Part shown: piece by piece, positions 23,435 to 34,158 of the stretch
Layout of the letters: the number at the start of each line of letters is the position of its first letter
How positions within the stretch are numbered: the first letter of the stretch is position 1
Assembly (NCBI GenBank): GCA_949825045.1
Contig: OX463818.1
Location: 29,776,906-29,840,905, forward strand
Length of the DNA: 64,000 nt
From: Argyresthia goedartella
Taxonomy: Eukaryota > Arthropoda > Insecta > Lepidoptera > Argyresthiidae
Direction: 5' to 3'
Notes under the pieces: model-generated
What the model saw: only the letters and a program-made list of their open reading frames with translations
Told to the model about the DNA's origin: nothing
Databases searched by the model: none
Program-made: the position numbers and the translations under genes

Positions 23435-24550
23435 TCATAAAAAAATTAGAGGGCCTGATATAGCGTTAAGAATGTTCTTAATAACTATTATTGATAAACT
23501 ATCACTTGACCTTTTGTTTTTTAATTTTTGCATGACTTTGTGTAAGTCATGAGCGCAAACAGGTGAGACAAACATGGATTTATTATGAAAGGGTGGTAAA
23601 TCTGGGTGTTTAGGTTTGTGGGAGGTAGTGGAGGTATTTGTGAAGTGCGCGTTAAACAAGTTAGCTGCATCATAGGTGCTGTTTGCTACGCGAACTTTAT
23701 CGGTCATCCCCGTATAGTCTCTCATGTATTCATGCTTCGACCCATTTATTTGTGTATTAATTAGGCTCCAAGTTGCTTTCACTTTATCATTAGAAGTAAG
23801 TATCTTTTTATTATTGCACAGTCTTTTAGAAAATTCAATTGTTCTTTTCAGAATAGTAGAGTATAGCTTAAAATGTTTGAGTTCATCCTTGTTTTTAGAG
23901 AGTTTGGAAGATATAAAAAGGTCTCTTTTTGTTTCGCATGATTTCCTTATGCCCTGCGTTAACCAGTCTTTATTATGTTTTTTAATATCCCCCCTTACTC
24001 TTATTATCGGGCAGTTGCACTCAAATGATTTGACTAGAATATCGTGAAATGTATTAAAGCTATTATTGAAATCTTCCTCACCATATACATTCGTCCAAGA
24101 TATTTTTAACAAATCCTCCAGTAGCTTCTGTAAGCGTACATCACCTAAAGCTCGGACCTGCTTATAGAATTTTGTCTGAGTCTTTCGTAGTGGGATATTC
24201 AGAGAAGCGTATTGAAGTGTGTGATCAGACAGACCCAATTCTAAAACACGTGGATTTGTCACCTCTCCGTTGGACATAATATTATCTATGCATGTACGGC
24301 TGTGGTTTGTAATACGGGTAGGTTCTGATATGCCGAGCTTCATCCTAAAAGACAAAAGTAGACATTTGAACTCATTCGATTCTGCTGAGTCCGTGAGAGT
24401 ATCAATGTTGAAGTCGCCACAAAAAAATACTCTGCGCTCCTTGTATTTGAAGACATGATTCAAAATATTTACCATATATCCGAAAAAATTGTCATCTTTT
24501 ACGGTTTTCGGCCTGTATACACAAACCACATAATAGCCAGACAGATTCAC
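23435..24550 (-). pseudogene. LINE ORF2, endonuclease and linker
   Basis: The apurinic-type endonuclease fold is recognisable by VCVYRPK, then FFCGDFNIDTL (catalytic region) and LGLSDHTLQY (the SDH motif), in a 371-codon frame. After the endonuclease comes the linker (TKRDLFISSKLSK, ATWSLINTQING). The N-terminal part of the nuclease with the first catalytic residues is missing. The frame ends at a TGA; the same frame then continues with NRSLSEGIFP, showing that the stop is a point lesion. The enzyme nicks target DNA to prime reverse transcription. Confidence 0.88.
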
Positions 24551-24789
24551 ACTAAAATAATATCATTAAAATGTATAGTAATAAAAGAAATAAAATTAAA
24601 AAAAATAAAATAAAAATACAGGACAGACGTGTAGTAACGCGAGCCAACGCTACGCGAGAGTCGATGAGGGGAAGCGGGGCAAAACGGGCAGTGGTTGTAC
24701 TTGTTAACCTTGAGCCACTGCCTCTCATGCTGGCGTAGACACTCATTTACATCAACAATCATATTTTTACTATTGTAATTCACAAAATA

Positions 24790-25720
24790 AATATAAGATC
24801 TAAGCAGGTTTTACTTTTATCTGTGACTCTAGTAGCCTCTTTAATAAGTTGTTTATAGTTGTAAGTTAACATTAAGGTAGATAAATTTATTTTAGGTTTA
24901 TTGTTTATAAGGTAGTCTACGTTAAAATCTCCTTCTATAATTACATTCTTATTTTTATCTTTTATAGAAGTGTTCTTTAATAGTTTTTCTAGATTTGTGT
25001 AAAATACTTAAATTTCTCTACTAATGTCTGGCCAGTATAAGGTTATTATCAAAATATTACTAGTTTGTATCTCTAAAGCACATATTTCAAACACTGATTC
25101 TATCGACATTGAGTTTAGATCATCTCTTTCTTTATATTCCACTGTATTTTTTAGTAGGACACATGAGTATGTGTCCGCCTTCTTTAGATTCGCGACAGTA
25201 CGAAAAAGCTTCTTTAAAGCCAGCCAAATTTAGGTGCTCTCCTATCGAGCCAGGATTCTGTAACACATATTGCTTAGATGTTTGTTTACTTTTCTAGCAG
25301 ATTTTCAAGTAGATGGGTCTTATTACATATACTGCGCATGTTTTGGAGGAGCATACAGAAACGTTTCGAAAGGAATCATTTCTTTGACCATGATATTCTG
25401 GGTTTTCTTTGGGCAGTTTGTAGGTCGAATATTTTGTGGGAGATGTGGATGCACATTGAGGGGCCTGTTGTCCAAATGTCTGTTCCTGTCCGTTTACTAC
25501 TAATTTATTGTTCTTAATAATAGCGTGTTTTCCATCATTTCTAGTAATTTGTCTTAATTCCTTTTGTTTCTTTAGGGTTGATATGTCTAGGTATTCAGAT
25601 ACTCCTAATCCATAATTCTTGACAAATGACATGTTATCAAGAATATATTTCCTCATTTTTTTACTTATGAGCTCTATTTTAAGTGGTCTTTTGGTCATTT
25701 CTTTCCTATGTACTATTTAT
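24790..25720 (-). mobile_element. Older LINE fragment: ORF1 end and endonuclease
   Basis: The frame 25698-25294 reads as a charged ORF1-like C-terminus (LRQITRNDGKHAIIKNNKLV resembles the end of lepidopteran LINE ORF1 proteins). From 25230 down to about 24790, in shifting frames, the endonuclease appears: ALEIQTSNILIITLYWP, IIEGDFNVDYL and LIKEATRVTDKSKTC. It is unrelated in detail to the endonuclease of the neighbouring 21840-24555 copy, so these are two insertions. No RT remains. Confidence 0.7.
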
Positions 25721-25767
25721 ACATATTTTATCAATGTAGCCGGTGATATTTATGTTAAGAATTTCGT

Positions 25768-25796
25768 ACAAGCTGGAGTCTCCTACTCCAGCTTGT
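25768..25796. repeat. Perfect 12-bp hairpin
   Basis: Arms ACAAGCTGGAGT (25768-25779) and ACTCCAGCTTGT (25785-25796) with a 5-nt loop. It lies at the downstream end of the I-type LINE, beside the last recognisable codons. Confidence 0.85.
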
Positions 25797-26039
25797 GTGT
25801 GCTTGGTTATTCTAGGAGCTCCGAGGTCGTAACTGTTTCAACCAGAATTGCCATCCTGGTGTCAATGGTGGATGGGCAAGCAAGCAGCATGTGTTCCACA
25901 GTCTCATCACATGTGTTCCACAGTCAATTACATGTTGCACTTGTAATTTTCAAGTGTTTGTTGACAGTCGTTAATTTTGAAGTGTACACTGGCTGGTAAT
26001 CAGGCCAGTTAGTATTTTTATTTGGCTTATGTTTAAACG

Positions 26040-26479
26040 ATTACCAAAAACGCACCTATTTTACTACCAATAAATTCGAAATGACTGCCAGAATGGATAA
26101 ATGTCCACCAAATTATGTTTGGATAAATGATCACCAAACTTCTTTTTATGTTTTGTGTACTTAAGTTTATGTTTTAAGTATTTTTTGTTGTTCTTACATG
26201 TTCAACCTAACACGAAGGATAAAGGGGGCTTCGCTTCGCTCACCCCCTTTACCCTTCACCTAAGCTACCACAGTATTTTGCCCTGATGTTTTTTGCAACT
26301 TTTGGTGTTCATTTAACCATTTTGGGTAGGAAAAAAGAATTTTGGTGATCATTATATTTGTTGCCTTTTTTTTTACTGCGTGGCAATCTTATTGCGTAGT
26401 TCGCAAATTTATGATTAAATTGCTTAAGAAAGAGTTTGGTGTTTTTACAGTCTACTGCTATCGCCCATATCTTATTATG
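26040..26479. other. Non-coding block inside the I-type LINE region
   Basis: No protein similarity. It contains a GC-rich inverted pair (AAAGGGGG ... CCCCCTTT near 26221-26253) around GCTTCGCTTCGCT, and two oppositely oriented TTTGGTGATCAT-like motifs near 26128 and 26340. This looks like a short insertion between the RNase H and the C-terminal end of the LINE. Confidence 0.35.
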
Positions 26480-27119
26480 TTAGTCGGCTGTGACTGCTTT
26501 GAGTTTTATCCTCATTGCCTCAGACGATAGCAGTGCGAAAGGTGGGGAGGCAATCACTGCCCCTGCTATGATAAGATTGTCCGCCTCGCAGTTTCCTTGG
26601 TCTTGGTGGTGACCTTTTACCCACTGCAGTTTAACTTTATTATTCTCAACCAGTCTCTTGAGTATCTCGTGAGTATGAGTATGGATTTTGTTAGTGGTTT
26701 TGTTAGTGCGCATAGTAGAGATGCATAGTCTGTTTTAAAATCAAAGTCCTTCTCCTTTACGTTTCCTACCACTTGTAATGCCCCATGTAGGAGACTAAGT
26801 GTTTCTGCCTGAAACACTGTTGTATCCCCTCCGAAGCTCAGTGAAAGTTTGATGTCAAGTTCAGGTGAGTAAATCCCCCCCCCCCCCCCCCATCGACATA
26901 TACATCCATCGACATATCTTCGGTTTTAGTCCACATCTTTCTGCATTGAAAAATTGATATGGCGGTTTTCTTCAAAGTTGCGTCTAGATGTTTGTTCTAG
27001 CTAAGTTTGCTGTCAAGCCATACGCCAAAGTATTTAACCACCTTAGTAAGGGTTAGTGTTTTATTGTAGAGTTTAGGCAGCTTGAAATTGCCGTGTTAGA
27101 TCTTTTTTGTGAATAGTAT

Positions 27120-27345
27120 CATCTCAGTTTTTATTTCATTTACTGAGAGGCGATCAAATAGGGTGTCTATAGAAAGGCCATTTACAAGTATCGTTACGTC
27201 GTCATAGTACCATCTCAGTTTTTATTTAATTTACTGAGAGTTTTTGTTCGTCACACCACGTCTCTATGTTACGTAGTGCTATTTGCATGCGATGAAATAG
27301 GGTGTTTATAGATAGGCCATTTACAAGTTCCGTTACGTCATTAGC
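27120..27345 (-). repeat. Local duplication inside the LINE RT
   Basis: 27120-27209 (CATCTCAGTTTTTATTTCAT onward) is repeated imperfectly at 27210-27345, with an extra ~47 bases in the second copy. Both copies contain AGGCCATTTACAAGT and CGTTACGTC. It duplicates the region just after the YAND motif. Confidence 0.7.
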
Positions 27346-27639
27346 GTAAGCTATCATGTAAAAGTATTTCGTGCCTAATTCGACTATGAGGTCGTTGACT
27401 ACTAATACCCACAAGAGTAGAGATAGTATTCCCCCCTGAGGATAACCCTTTGCTGCTCTGCATTTGATTTTATCGCAGTTGGACAAGGAGATCATCCTAA
27501 ATTTCAGCATTTTATCTATCCAGTGTATCAGCTGCGGACTAGTCCCTAGTTGTTCTAGCCTCGTTCTGATAATACTGAAGTTGGTCTTGTCAAACGCGCC
27601 TTCGATGTCTATGTACACCGCTAGGCATATCTACTATCC

Positions 27640-28958
27640 GCTGCAGCATCAGAACTGCTCCAGCTAAAGCAGCAAAGCAAAGGGCAGGGCTGCTCGGCTT
27701 ACTGCTAGACGACAACGAGGTAGCTTTGACTTTGGGCGTGATCCACCTGGGACGGATGTCGTAATGCCTGCAGCGCCTGATTTGTCTGTGATGCCTGTCA
27801 TACCTATCGCAACTGCTTGTCATACCTAACGCAGCCAGTGAGTGAAGGAACTGAATAAATTAGTCCATACATTAAAATACATCCACACAGATTTGGCTTT
27901 GGATTTTGAAGATTTGGCCGGGTCAGATTTGCACTGATTCATCACTGATTTGTAATGTTTTTGATGGATAACTTAGACTAAGGACCAAAAAATTAATTGT
28001 AAGTACTATTCATAGCCTATTTCTTAGTTAATACCGTGTTTTTATCGAAAATATTTATGCTGGTGAAGGAAACACGTCGATAAAAAATATCAAAATAAAA
28101 ATTTTGCGTTTTACTTTATATCTTAGCTTTCATATCAGTCTATATAGGGTAATAGACAATGTAGGGCCAAAAAATGTGAATAATCTTTATTTTCTTATCT
28201 TATTTATTGTCACGATTGGTTGTTTGAACCCTATCGTAATGGCGTAAGGAACAGTTTTGCTTGACCTCGGCTAGACGTTCACTCGATTAAGCGCAGCGAT
28301 GACTTGCGCGTGAAAACTGGTAATGATTTTCTGTGTATCAGTGATAATTATTTCTTTCTAGAAATAAATGGTTGTTGTCATCGTGTTAAATAAATTGTAG
28401 ATTAATTAAAATAACGCAGAAGTTTAAAGTTTGGCTAGATTTTAGAAAACGAGCGGGTTGCTAGGTATTCAGTGATTTTTTCTTCTAGTTCTAAAAGTTT
28501 CAGGCATCGGAACTCGGAGTTTTTCGGATATGATTTTTTGAAAATCTATAAAATTTTGCTTTTTATATGACACACACATTTATACAACACGCAATAATAA
28601 CCTCAAAATGTGTTACGTTTCGCTGTACGCTTATTGTAAGATGAAAATACTTAGATAAAAGTGTGCATTAAACCGAGTTGTATTGTAATAAACCTATTTT
28701 TGATTATATTTTTGCGTTACAAGCTTGTTTCATTGCGTTTTTGGACTTGTACTTATTTCAATGTGTTCTTTTAGATTAACTGAGATTCAGTTTTTAGTAA
28801 CGGAGCGCAAAAAGTCAAATTCATTAATTAATTGCTTGATTTTTTCTTTTTTAATTAAGTTTTACGGCTATCGAATCTGGTCCTTTTAAGCGTTCATTGC
28901 TTGCATTTGCGTCAGTGAACATAGTTTCCTTTCGTTTGAGTCGCTATAACACCTACTT
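27640..28958. other. No recognisable gene
   Basis: About 27640-27830 is GC-richer than its surroundings and has an Arg-rich minus-strand frame (RRCRHYDIRPRWITPK) that faintly recalls the N-terminus of Harbinger nucleases; I do not rely on it. The rest to 28958 is AT-rich with no coding or repeat signal that I can name. Confidence 0.35.
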
Positions 28959-29301
28959 TGGCTAGAGAAGGTTATTGTGGCTAAACTCAACTGGATTAAA
29001 GGTTAGATTAGAACTTAGAAGAAGCAACTCTAGAGCATATGCAAAGAAAAGCCAAATTTGGCTAGAGTAGGTTATTGTGGCTTAATTTCAATCGGGTTAT
29101 AAGTTAGGTAAAAACGTTGAAGAAGCTAAACCGGCGCGGAGCAGAGCGATGCGTATGTAATCAAAAACGACTGGCTAGAGTAGGTTGTTGTGGCTACTTT
29201 TCATTCGGGTTATTGGTTAGGTTAGAATGTTGAAGAAGCTAAACCAGAGCGGAGCGGAGCGAAGCGTTTGCAAAGTAGCCACAATAACCTACTCTGGCCA
29301 G
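28959..29301. repeat. Three tandem ~105-bp units, the last one a foldback
   Basis: Units begin TGGCTAGAGWAGGTTRTTGT at 28959, 29059 and 29172 (spacing 100 and 113) and share GTTAGRTTAGAA and AGAAGCTAAACC blocks. In the third unit the 27-bp head (29171-29197) is matched in reverse at 29275-29301, with two mismatches that would both be G-U pairs in RNA. The third unit is therefore a 131-bp hairpin on its own, next to a SINE end. Confidence 0.85.
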
Positions 29302-29520
29302 TTCTTTTTGTTGCTCAATAAGGCTTGTGTAATGGATACTAGGCCACAATATAATTTATAGAGATAAATACCTATTTTTACACATAGAAAACATTCAAGA
29401 CTAAGAAACATATATTCTTGCTCATCACACAAATATTTGCCCTTGCGGGGATTCGAACCCAGGACCGTCAGCATCGTACGCAGGGTCACTACCCGCTAGG
29501 CTAAATGAGTCGTAAAAATA
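29302..29520 (-). mobile_element. tRNA-derived SINE, minus strand
   Basis: The head on the minus strand contains an A-box-like TAGCCTAGCGGG and a perfect B box GGTTCGAATCC (29459-29449), then a SINE body (GTGTGATGAGC, GTTTTCTATGTG, ATTACACAAGCCTTATTGAGC). The body shares motifs with the SINE at 38177-38452. It would be transcribed by RNA polymerase III and moved by a LINE. It is not a functional tRNA: there is no acceptor stem pairing. Confidence 0.8.
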
Positions 29521-29527
29521 GGCCTAC

Positions 29528-30010
29528 ATATTAGTGATGAGGCCACTATATCGTTCTGTATGCCACAAGGAAGCGTTCTGGGCCCGACACTCTTTCTGAC
29601 ATATATTAATATATATATATTAATATGAAAATAAATAAGGGTCAGATATTCACTTACGCAGACCACACAGCTATCATTTTTACAGGGTGCTGCTGGAGTG
29701 AAATCACGGAGATGACAGAAGTAGGATTGACCAGAATAAATCAATGGTTAAAGACTGACCTCCTCACATTCCGCTAAAACAAATTATATTTGTTTTCAAC
29801 AACTATTGAAATTCAACCAGAAATAGACTTTCGTATAAAAATGTATGACTCTTAAATGTCGACTTCACATACTCTTGCCTTGTTATTAACAAAGTGTCTC
29901 ACATAAAATACCAAGGTGTTATACTTGACCAAACTTTGTCCTGGAAGTTACACATTGATCTTATAATAGGCAGAATACGTAAGCTAACCTTTTTATTTAA
30001 AACATTATGA
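29528..30010 (+). mobile_element. LINE reverse transcriptase fragment
   Basis: The plus strand shows MPQGSVLGPTLFLTYIN, then IFTYADHTAIIFTG, INQWLKTDLLTF and YQGVILDQTLSWKLHID, in shifting frames with stops. The catalytic YADD reads YADH, so the palm is inactive. The AT microsatellite near 29610-29628 replaces the sequence after YIN. Both ends are missing. The exact clade is unclear. Confidence 0.75.
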
Positions 30011-30869
30011 CATGTCGACATATTCTTCCAATAAATCGTCTTAGCTTAGACTTTCGCCATCTCTCCCTTTCTCCCCTCTCTCTCGCTCGCACACATAGTC
30101 CTGTTTCATTCGTCTCCTACACAATCCTACATGTTCGGCCATTCTGTAATTAGACTGACCTCAGGCTATCTGAAAGATCACGTCATGAAACCATAAGAAA
30201 AAACATAACAATAACGTAAGAAAAAAACAATCTGAAAATTACACCCTAACTTTACAGTCTTTAGTTTACAACAAACTCTAGCGTTTTTCTTTCATAAATA
30301 AAAATCTAATTTTCTTATCAGTTTACTCAAGAGTTACCTAAAATGACTGGACTATCGAATCCAAAACATAATTTTACTCAAGGTACAGACTAATAAACTT
30401 CTTACTTAGGAAATAAAACAAAAACAGCTTTCTGACGAAGCAACTGGTCATTTAAATAACAGTCTATAGCATCTATTATCCTAACGAATCTCAACAAAGA
30501 TTCTATGTTCAGAACTATATCTATACTTAGCATCTATCTTCTGAAATATCTCTACAAGTAAATACAACGATTATGTTTATGCCACAGATTATTAAGTTTA
30601 CACTCTTGTTAGCTAAATTCTGTGAGAAATTGTACCCAACATTGTATTAAAAAAAAGTACCTACAATCGACTTTTCTTATAGACTTTTCTTTACAAAATA
30701 AACAATTAAATCTGGATGAAGGTTTTTCTTTTTACCTAGTTGCCAAACGGTTAATACAACTTATTTTATTATTACAGCTAGTTGATAAAAGAAACTAATC
30801 TTAAAATTAAAACTACATTTATCTACTAATGATAATAATAATTTAGGTCATGAGAGGAAACCATAACCT
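30011..30869. other. No recognisable gene
   Basis: There is a CT-rich tract at 30054-30096 (CTCTCCCTTTCTCCCCTCTC), otherwise AT-rich DNA. The gypsy element reading leftwards ends near 30870, so its 3' LTR might lie here, but I cannot find a matching second LTR to prove it. Confidence 0.35.
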
Positions 30870-31097
30870 TCATACCGTCCTTGGATGAGAATCTGCAACA
30901 AAAAAAAACACTAGTACATGATAAATAAGAATTAATTTGTCACCTTCATCACTACTGTTATTCTCAGACAATGTCTCAGTGTGCTCGGGCCGTTTTTTCA
31001 TGTAATCTGCTGCGCCTGATGTCTTCTTTCGTCCCTCTGTAGTTAGGTCCACTTTCTCTACATCATACCGATCCAAAACTTTTACTTTTGTTATCTT

Positions 31098-31885
31098 TTA
31101 CGGTCCTAGGTATTTAGCTTTTAATATTATTCCCACTCCAAATTGTGTCCTCTTTATAGGTACTAAATCTCGAACCTGGAACTGTTGGCTCTTGTTTCTT
31201 TTCTTATTGTAGTCTCGTCTGTACTCTACATCTTGATTTAACCTCATTTTAGTGCCAATGAGTAACTCGTGGGGTGTCGTATTCACACTTCTTAGATATG
31301 TGCTATTCTGTAATCGCTGTAATTGACTAACATGACGATACCAAAGCGCTGGTTGTTGTATGCACAACTTTGTCAATACGGATATAATCACTCTATGTGT
31401 TCTTTCAACTTGCTATTTCCTCGAGGAATCCCTGTTGTAATGGTAACATGCTGTATAGATTCTTCCTGACAATAATCTCTGAAATCAGTGCTAGTGAAAG
31501 CAGTTACCCTGTCTGTTATTACTCTTCGTGGGTTACGAAATAATTGCTGGTGAATCTTCAACTTGTCTATAACTTCTTTACTTGTTGTGCTCTTTGTAGG
31601 GAAAATCCATGTTAACTTCGTGAAGCTGTCAATTACCGTCAATATGTAATTGTACTATTTTTTCGTCTCTGACATTGGTACTATATGATCAAAGTGTAGT
31701 GTATCCAACGGCGTCTCATTCTTATCAATTGGTGATAACAAACCTTCCTGTTTGCCGGTTTTGCGACTGGCTAACAAACATGGTATACAGGCTTGAATGA
31801 AATCTTCAACTTTTTTAACTAGATTCTTGATATATTAGTCTTTCTTAATCAACTCTGTCGTCTTTTTATTGCCAAAGTGACCGTT
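31098..31885 (-). pseudogene. Gypsy integrase, broken
   Basis: Upstream near 31885-31720 the zinc-binding end appears (FIQACIPCLLASRKTGKQ). Frame 31642-31388 holds the core: VIDSFTKLTWIF (first Asp) and VITDRVTAFTS (second Asp), then ITTGIPRGNSKLKEHIE where the third acidic residue would be. Frame 31391-31098 holds the C-terminal part (YLRSVNTTPHELLIGTKM, FQVRDLV). Stops near 31650 and 31388 separate the parts. Function in a live element: insertion of cDNA. Confidence 0.82.
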
Positions 31886-31886
31886 T

Positions 31887-33515
31887 TCATGGGCTCTGCG
31901 GATCATCTCCATTTCCATGCTCTTGGGGATCACTAAATGCTTCTCGGCACCTTTCAATAACAATCCATTGTCCATCCAATAGTCTACAAGATACATCTTT
32001 TATGAGCTCCATGATAGCTTTTAAAGCTGTATCTTTTCCTTGTACCTGCTTGATATTTTCCTGAAAATCTAAAGTTATGGTTACCACATATGGGTTTCTG
32101 CTCAATGCATCTGCGTGCCTCATCTGACTTCCACTGCGGTGCTCCACTGTGAAATCATACTTATGGAGAAACATAATCCACCATGCCACTCTTGTAGAGG
32201 TACTCATATCTTTTTTTGCTAGAGTCATCTGAAAAGCTTTACAATCAGCTACTATCTTAAACTTTTTGCCGAATAGGTATCTTCTAAACTTCCTTATCCC
32301 TTCAATAATAGCTAGAGCCTCAAGCTCATAGCTCGAGTATCGACTCTCAGCATCCGTCGTCATTCGGTTCATGAAATATACAGGATGTACACATCCATCG
32401 TCGTTACTCTTCTGCATAAGGATAGCGGCGTAAGCCACGGCCGAAGCATCTGTATGGACTTCTGTGTCCAACCGGGGATCATAGATCTTTAAAACTGGTT
32501 TGCTAACCAATGCTTCCTTAAGCCTTTCATAAGCTTCTCTCTGCTCTCGGTCAAACAAAAAATCACAAAAAATCATGGCAATTACAGAGTAGTTTTGGAT
32601 AAACTTACGGAAGTAAGATGTCAAGCCGACAAAACTTTGCAGTTGTTTTATTGTTTTTAGCTCCGGAAATCGTCTCACGGCTTCAGTTTTATCAGGCACT
32701 TGCTTCACCTGTCCGTCCTCTATGATGTGGCCTAAATATTCCACACGTCGTACCACAAGTTGAGACTTCTTCCAATTTATACTTAATCCATACTGCGACG
32801 CTACTTGCAGCACTTCCTGCAGCCTTTCTATGGCTTGTCGATCATTTTGAGCTAGAATGAGCAGGTCAACGATAAATATTAGAACAATATTCCTCGCAAT
32901 CAGGTCTATGTAAATGATTTTAATAAATCTTGTAAAAACTTTGGGACACACAACTAGACAAAAGGTTGCTTTTAAAAATTCATGCTGTCGTTTATGCTTG
33001 TCAAATGCAGTATACTTTACAGAGTCTTCGTGAACTAATAAATGAAAGTAGGCATTCTTCAAATCAATTGTACTAAAAACCTTTGCAGCAGCCAGCTGAT
33101 CTATATGGTCATCTATGATTTTAAGTGGGTGTTTGTCCTTCACCATTTTTTTGTTAATCAACCTGTAATCTACACAGATCCGCAGTTCTCCGTTCTTCTT
33201 TCGTACTAAAACCAATGGGCTGGCATATTCGGACCAAGTCACTTGAATAATTCTGTCCTGTAGCCATTGGTTGATTTGCTTTTCAAGCTCGCCTTGTTCA
33301 GAAATGGCTAAACGTCGTGGTCGTTGAGCCACTGGTATATCGTCCTTTAATATAAGTCGCAACTGGATTGGAGCTTCTCTCATCTTCTTTGGCTGGTACT
33401 CTTCCACCATTTGAATTACCTGTTTTTGAATTTTCCGGGGTGCCTCAATATTACACAAGGAACATCTATAAGCTCCGAGGCATCTGAAACAGAATAAAAC
33501 ACATCGCGGATCCAA
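31887..33515 (-). pseudogene. Gypsy RT-RNase H, catalytic Asp lost
   Basis: The 542-codon frame is open throughout and contains YASPLVLVRKKNGELRICVD, DLKNAYFHLLVHE and, at the active site, IFIVDLLILAQ, where the family has Y-x-D-D: the first Asp is Val (GTT in place of GAT or GAC). Thumb and connection follow (FVGLTSYFRKFIQNYS), then RNase H with TEVHTDASAVAYAAIL, SSYELEALAII and KIVADCKAF, and SRNPYVV. The long open frame despite a dead palm is unusual among its neighbours. The true polyprotein start lies upstream. Confidence 0.9.
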
Positions 33516-33625
33516 TCCTCAGTGGACGGCAGAAAAATTATGTCCCCCTCATGTATGACCAATGTTAGCTTGTTCAATAATTCCTGTCCAATAATTAAAC
33601 TATATGGCATAGCGTCCTTGTGCAC
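33416..33625 (-). pseudogene. Gypsy protease C-terminal part
   Basis: A short frame with YSLIIGQELLNKLTLVIHEG, matching the end of gypsy retropepsins (the I-I-G flap-side motif). The catalytic Asp-Ser/Thr-Gly is not found, so the N-terminal half is missing or scrambled in 33626-33667. It overlaps the 5' end of the RT frame in another frame, as expected after a frameshift. Confidence 0.6.
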
Positions 33626-33667
33626 AACATAAAATTCTACATCACAAAAAGTGTCATCTTTTCACGC

Positions 33668-34069
33668 TTAGTGTGGTGCTCTCTGTGGCATGATTGGGAA
33701 ACTACTCGAGATATGGCCAAAACCATCACATTTGAAACAAGTTAGCCTGAGATGTTTTCTAGGACATTCCTTATATTGATGCCCCCACTCACCACAGCCA
33801 TAGCACCTCTCACCGTTCCACGTAGACGCAGGTCCAGACCGTGGTAGTCCACGCGCCCTCATGCTAGACTTCTCCTTCATCTTTTTCTTGATGACCTCGT
33901 TAATGCGCAATTTCTCCTTCAGCTCTGGATAAGTTTTCGCGTCGTATAACATCACTTTATTCGCCTGTACTTCCTGAATGCCATCAATAATGTACCAAAC
34001 GGCTACATAATCTGGCATTTTCCCACGTCGCGCCATTTCCTTCATGACAAGAAGATAATATTTACTCAC
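33668..34069 (-). pseudogene. Gypsy gag, C-terminal part with zinc knuckles
   Basis: LVMKEMARRGKMPDYVAVWY and then YIIDGIQEVQ are capsid-end motifs. Two CCHC knuckles follow: CYGCGEWGHQYKEC is intact, and in CFKCDGFGHISSSF the last Cys is Phe. The frame is cut at 34069 by the LINE inserted at 34070; its N-terminal half continues at 37765. Confidence 0.85.
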
Positions 34070-34158
34070 TTAAATATTACCCATCAAAACATGCAGGGGC
34101 TACCTGGCAAAGAACTTGTATTAGAATTATTTCTTAATAATTCGGACACTGATGTTAT

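Larger units (their letters stand above)
21840..24555 (-). mobile_element. LINE (Jockey/CR1-type), 5' truncated, fairly young
   Basis: The minus strand carries the endonuclease (24550-23435) followed by the full RT (23353-22001) and a short 3' untranslated stretch ending near 21840. Only two lesions separate the two halves: an in-frame TGA and a one-base loss in a G tract near 23360. ORF1 is missing. At the 5' side the sequence changes abruptly to A-rich DNA near 24555. Compared with the other LINEs here this copy has long open frames, so it inserted relatively late. Confidence 0.9.
25790..27635 (-). mobile_element. I/R1-type LINE with RNase H, decayed
   Basis: Minus strand, 5' truncated at about 27635. 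The RT (27618-27226) shows YIDIEGAFDKT, KGYPQGGILSLLLWVLVVN and MIAYANDVT, where the second catalytic Asp position of YADD reads Asn-Asp (YAND). The thumb near 27100-26900 has KYFGVWLDSKLS. RNase H is split over 26817-26617 (FQAETLSLLHGAL) and 26713-26480 (VKLQWVKGHHQDQGNCEAD). A C-terminal zinc-like end (ETVEHMLLACPSIDTR) sits near 25850. A run of C bases at 26874-26890 and a partial duplication at 27120-27345 break the frames. RNase H places it with I-like clades rather than Jockey. Confidence 0.8.

Noticed and set aside
29440..29520. A functional tRNA gene on the minus strand
   Set aside because: Same reason: a tRNA-like head of a SINE without acceptor pairing.
30054..30096. Polypurine tract (minus) marking the gypsy 3' LTR
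   Set aside because: The CT-rich tract is suggestive, but no matching LTR pair supports it.
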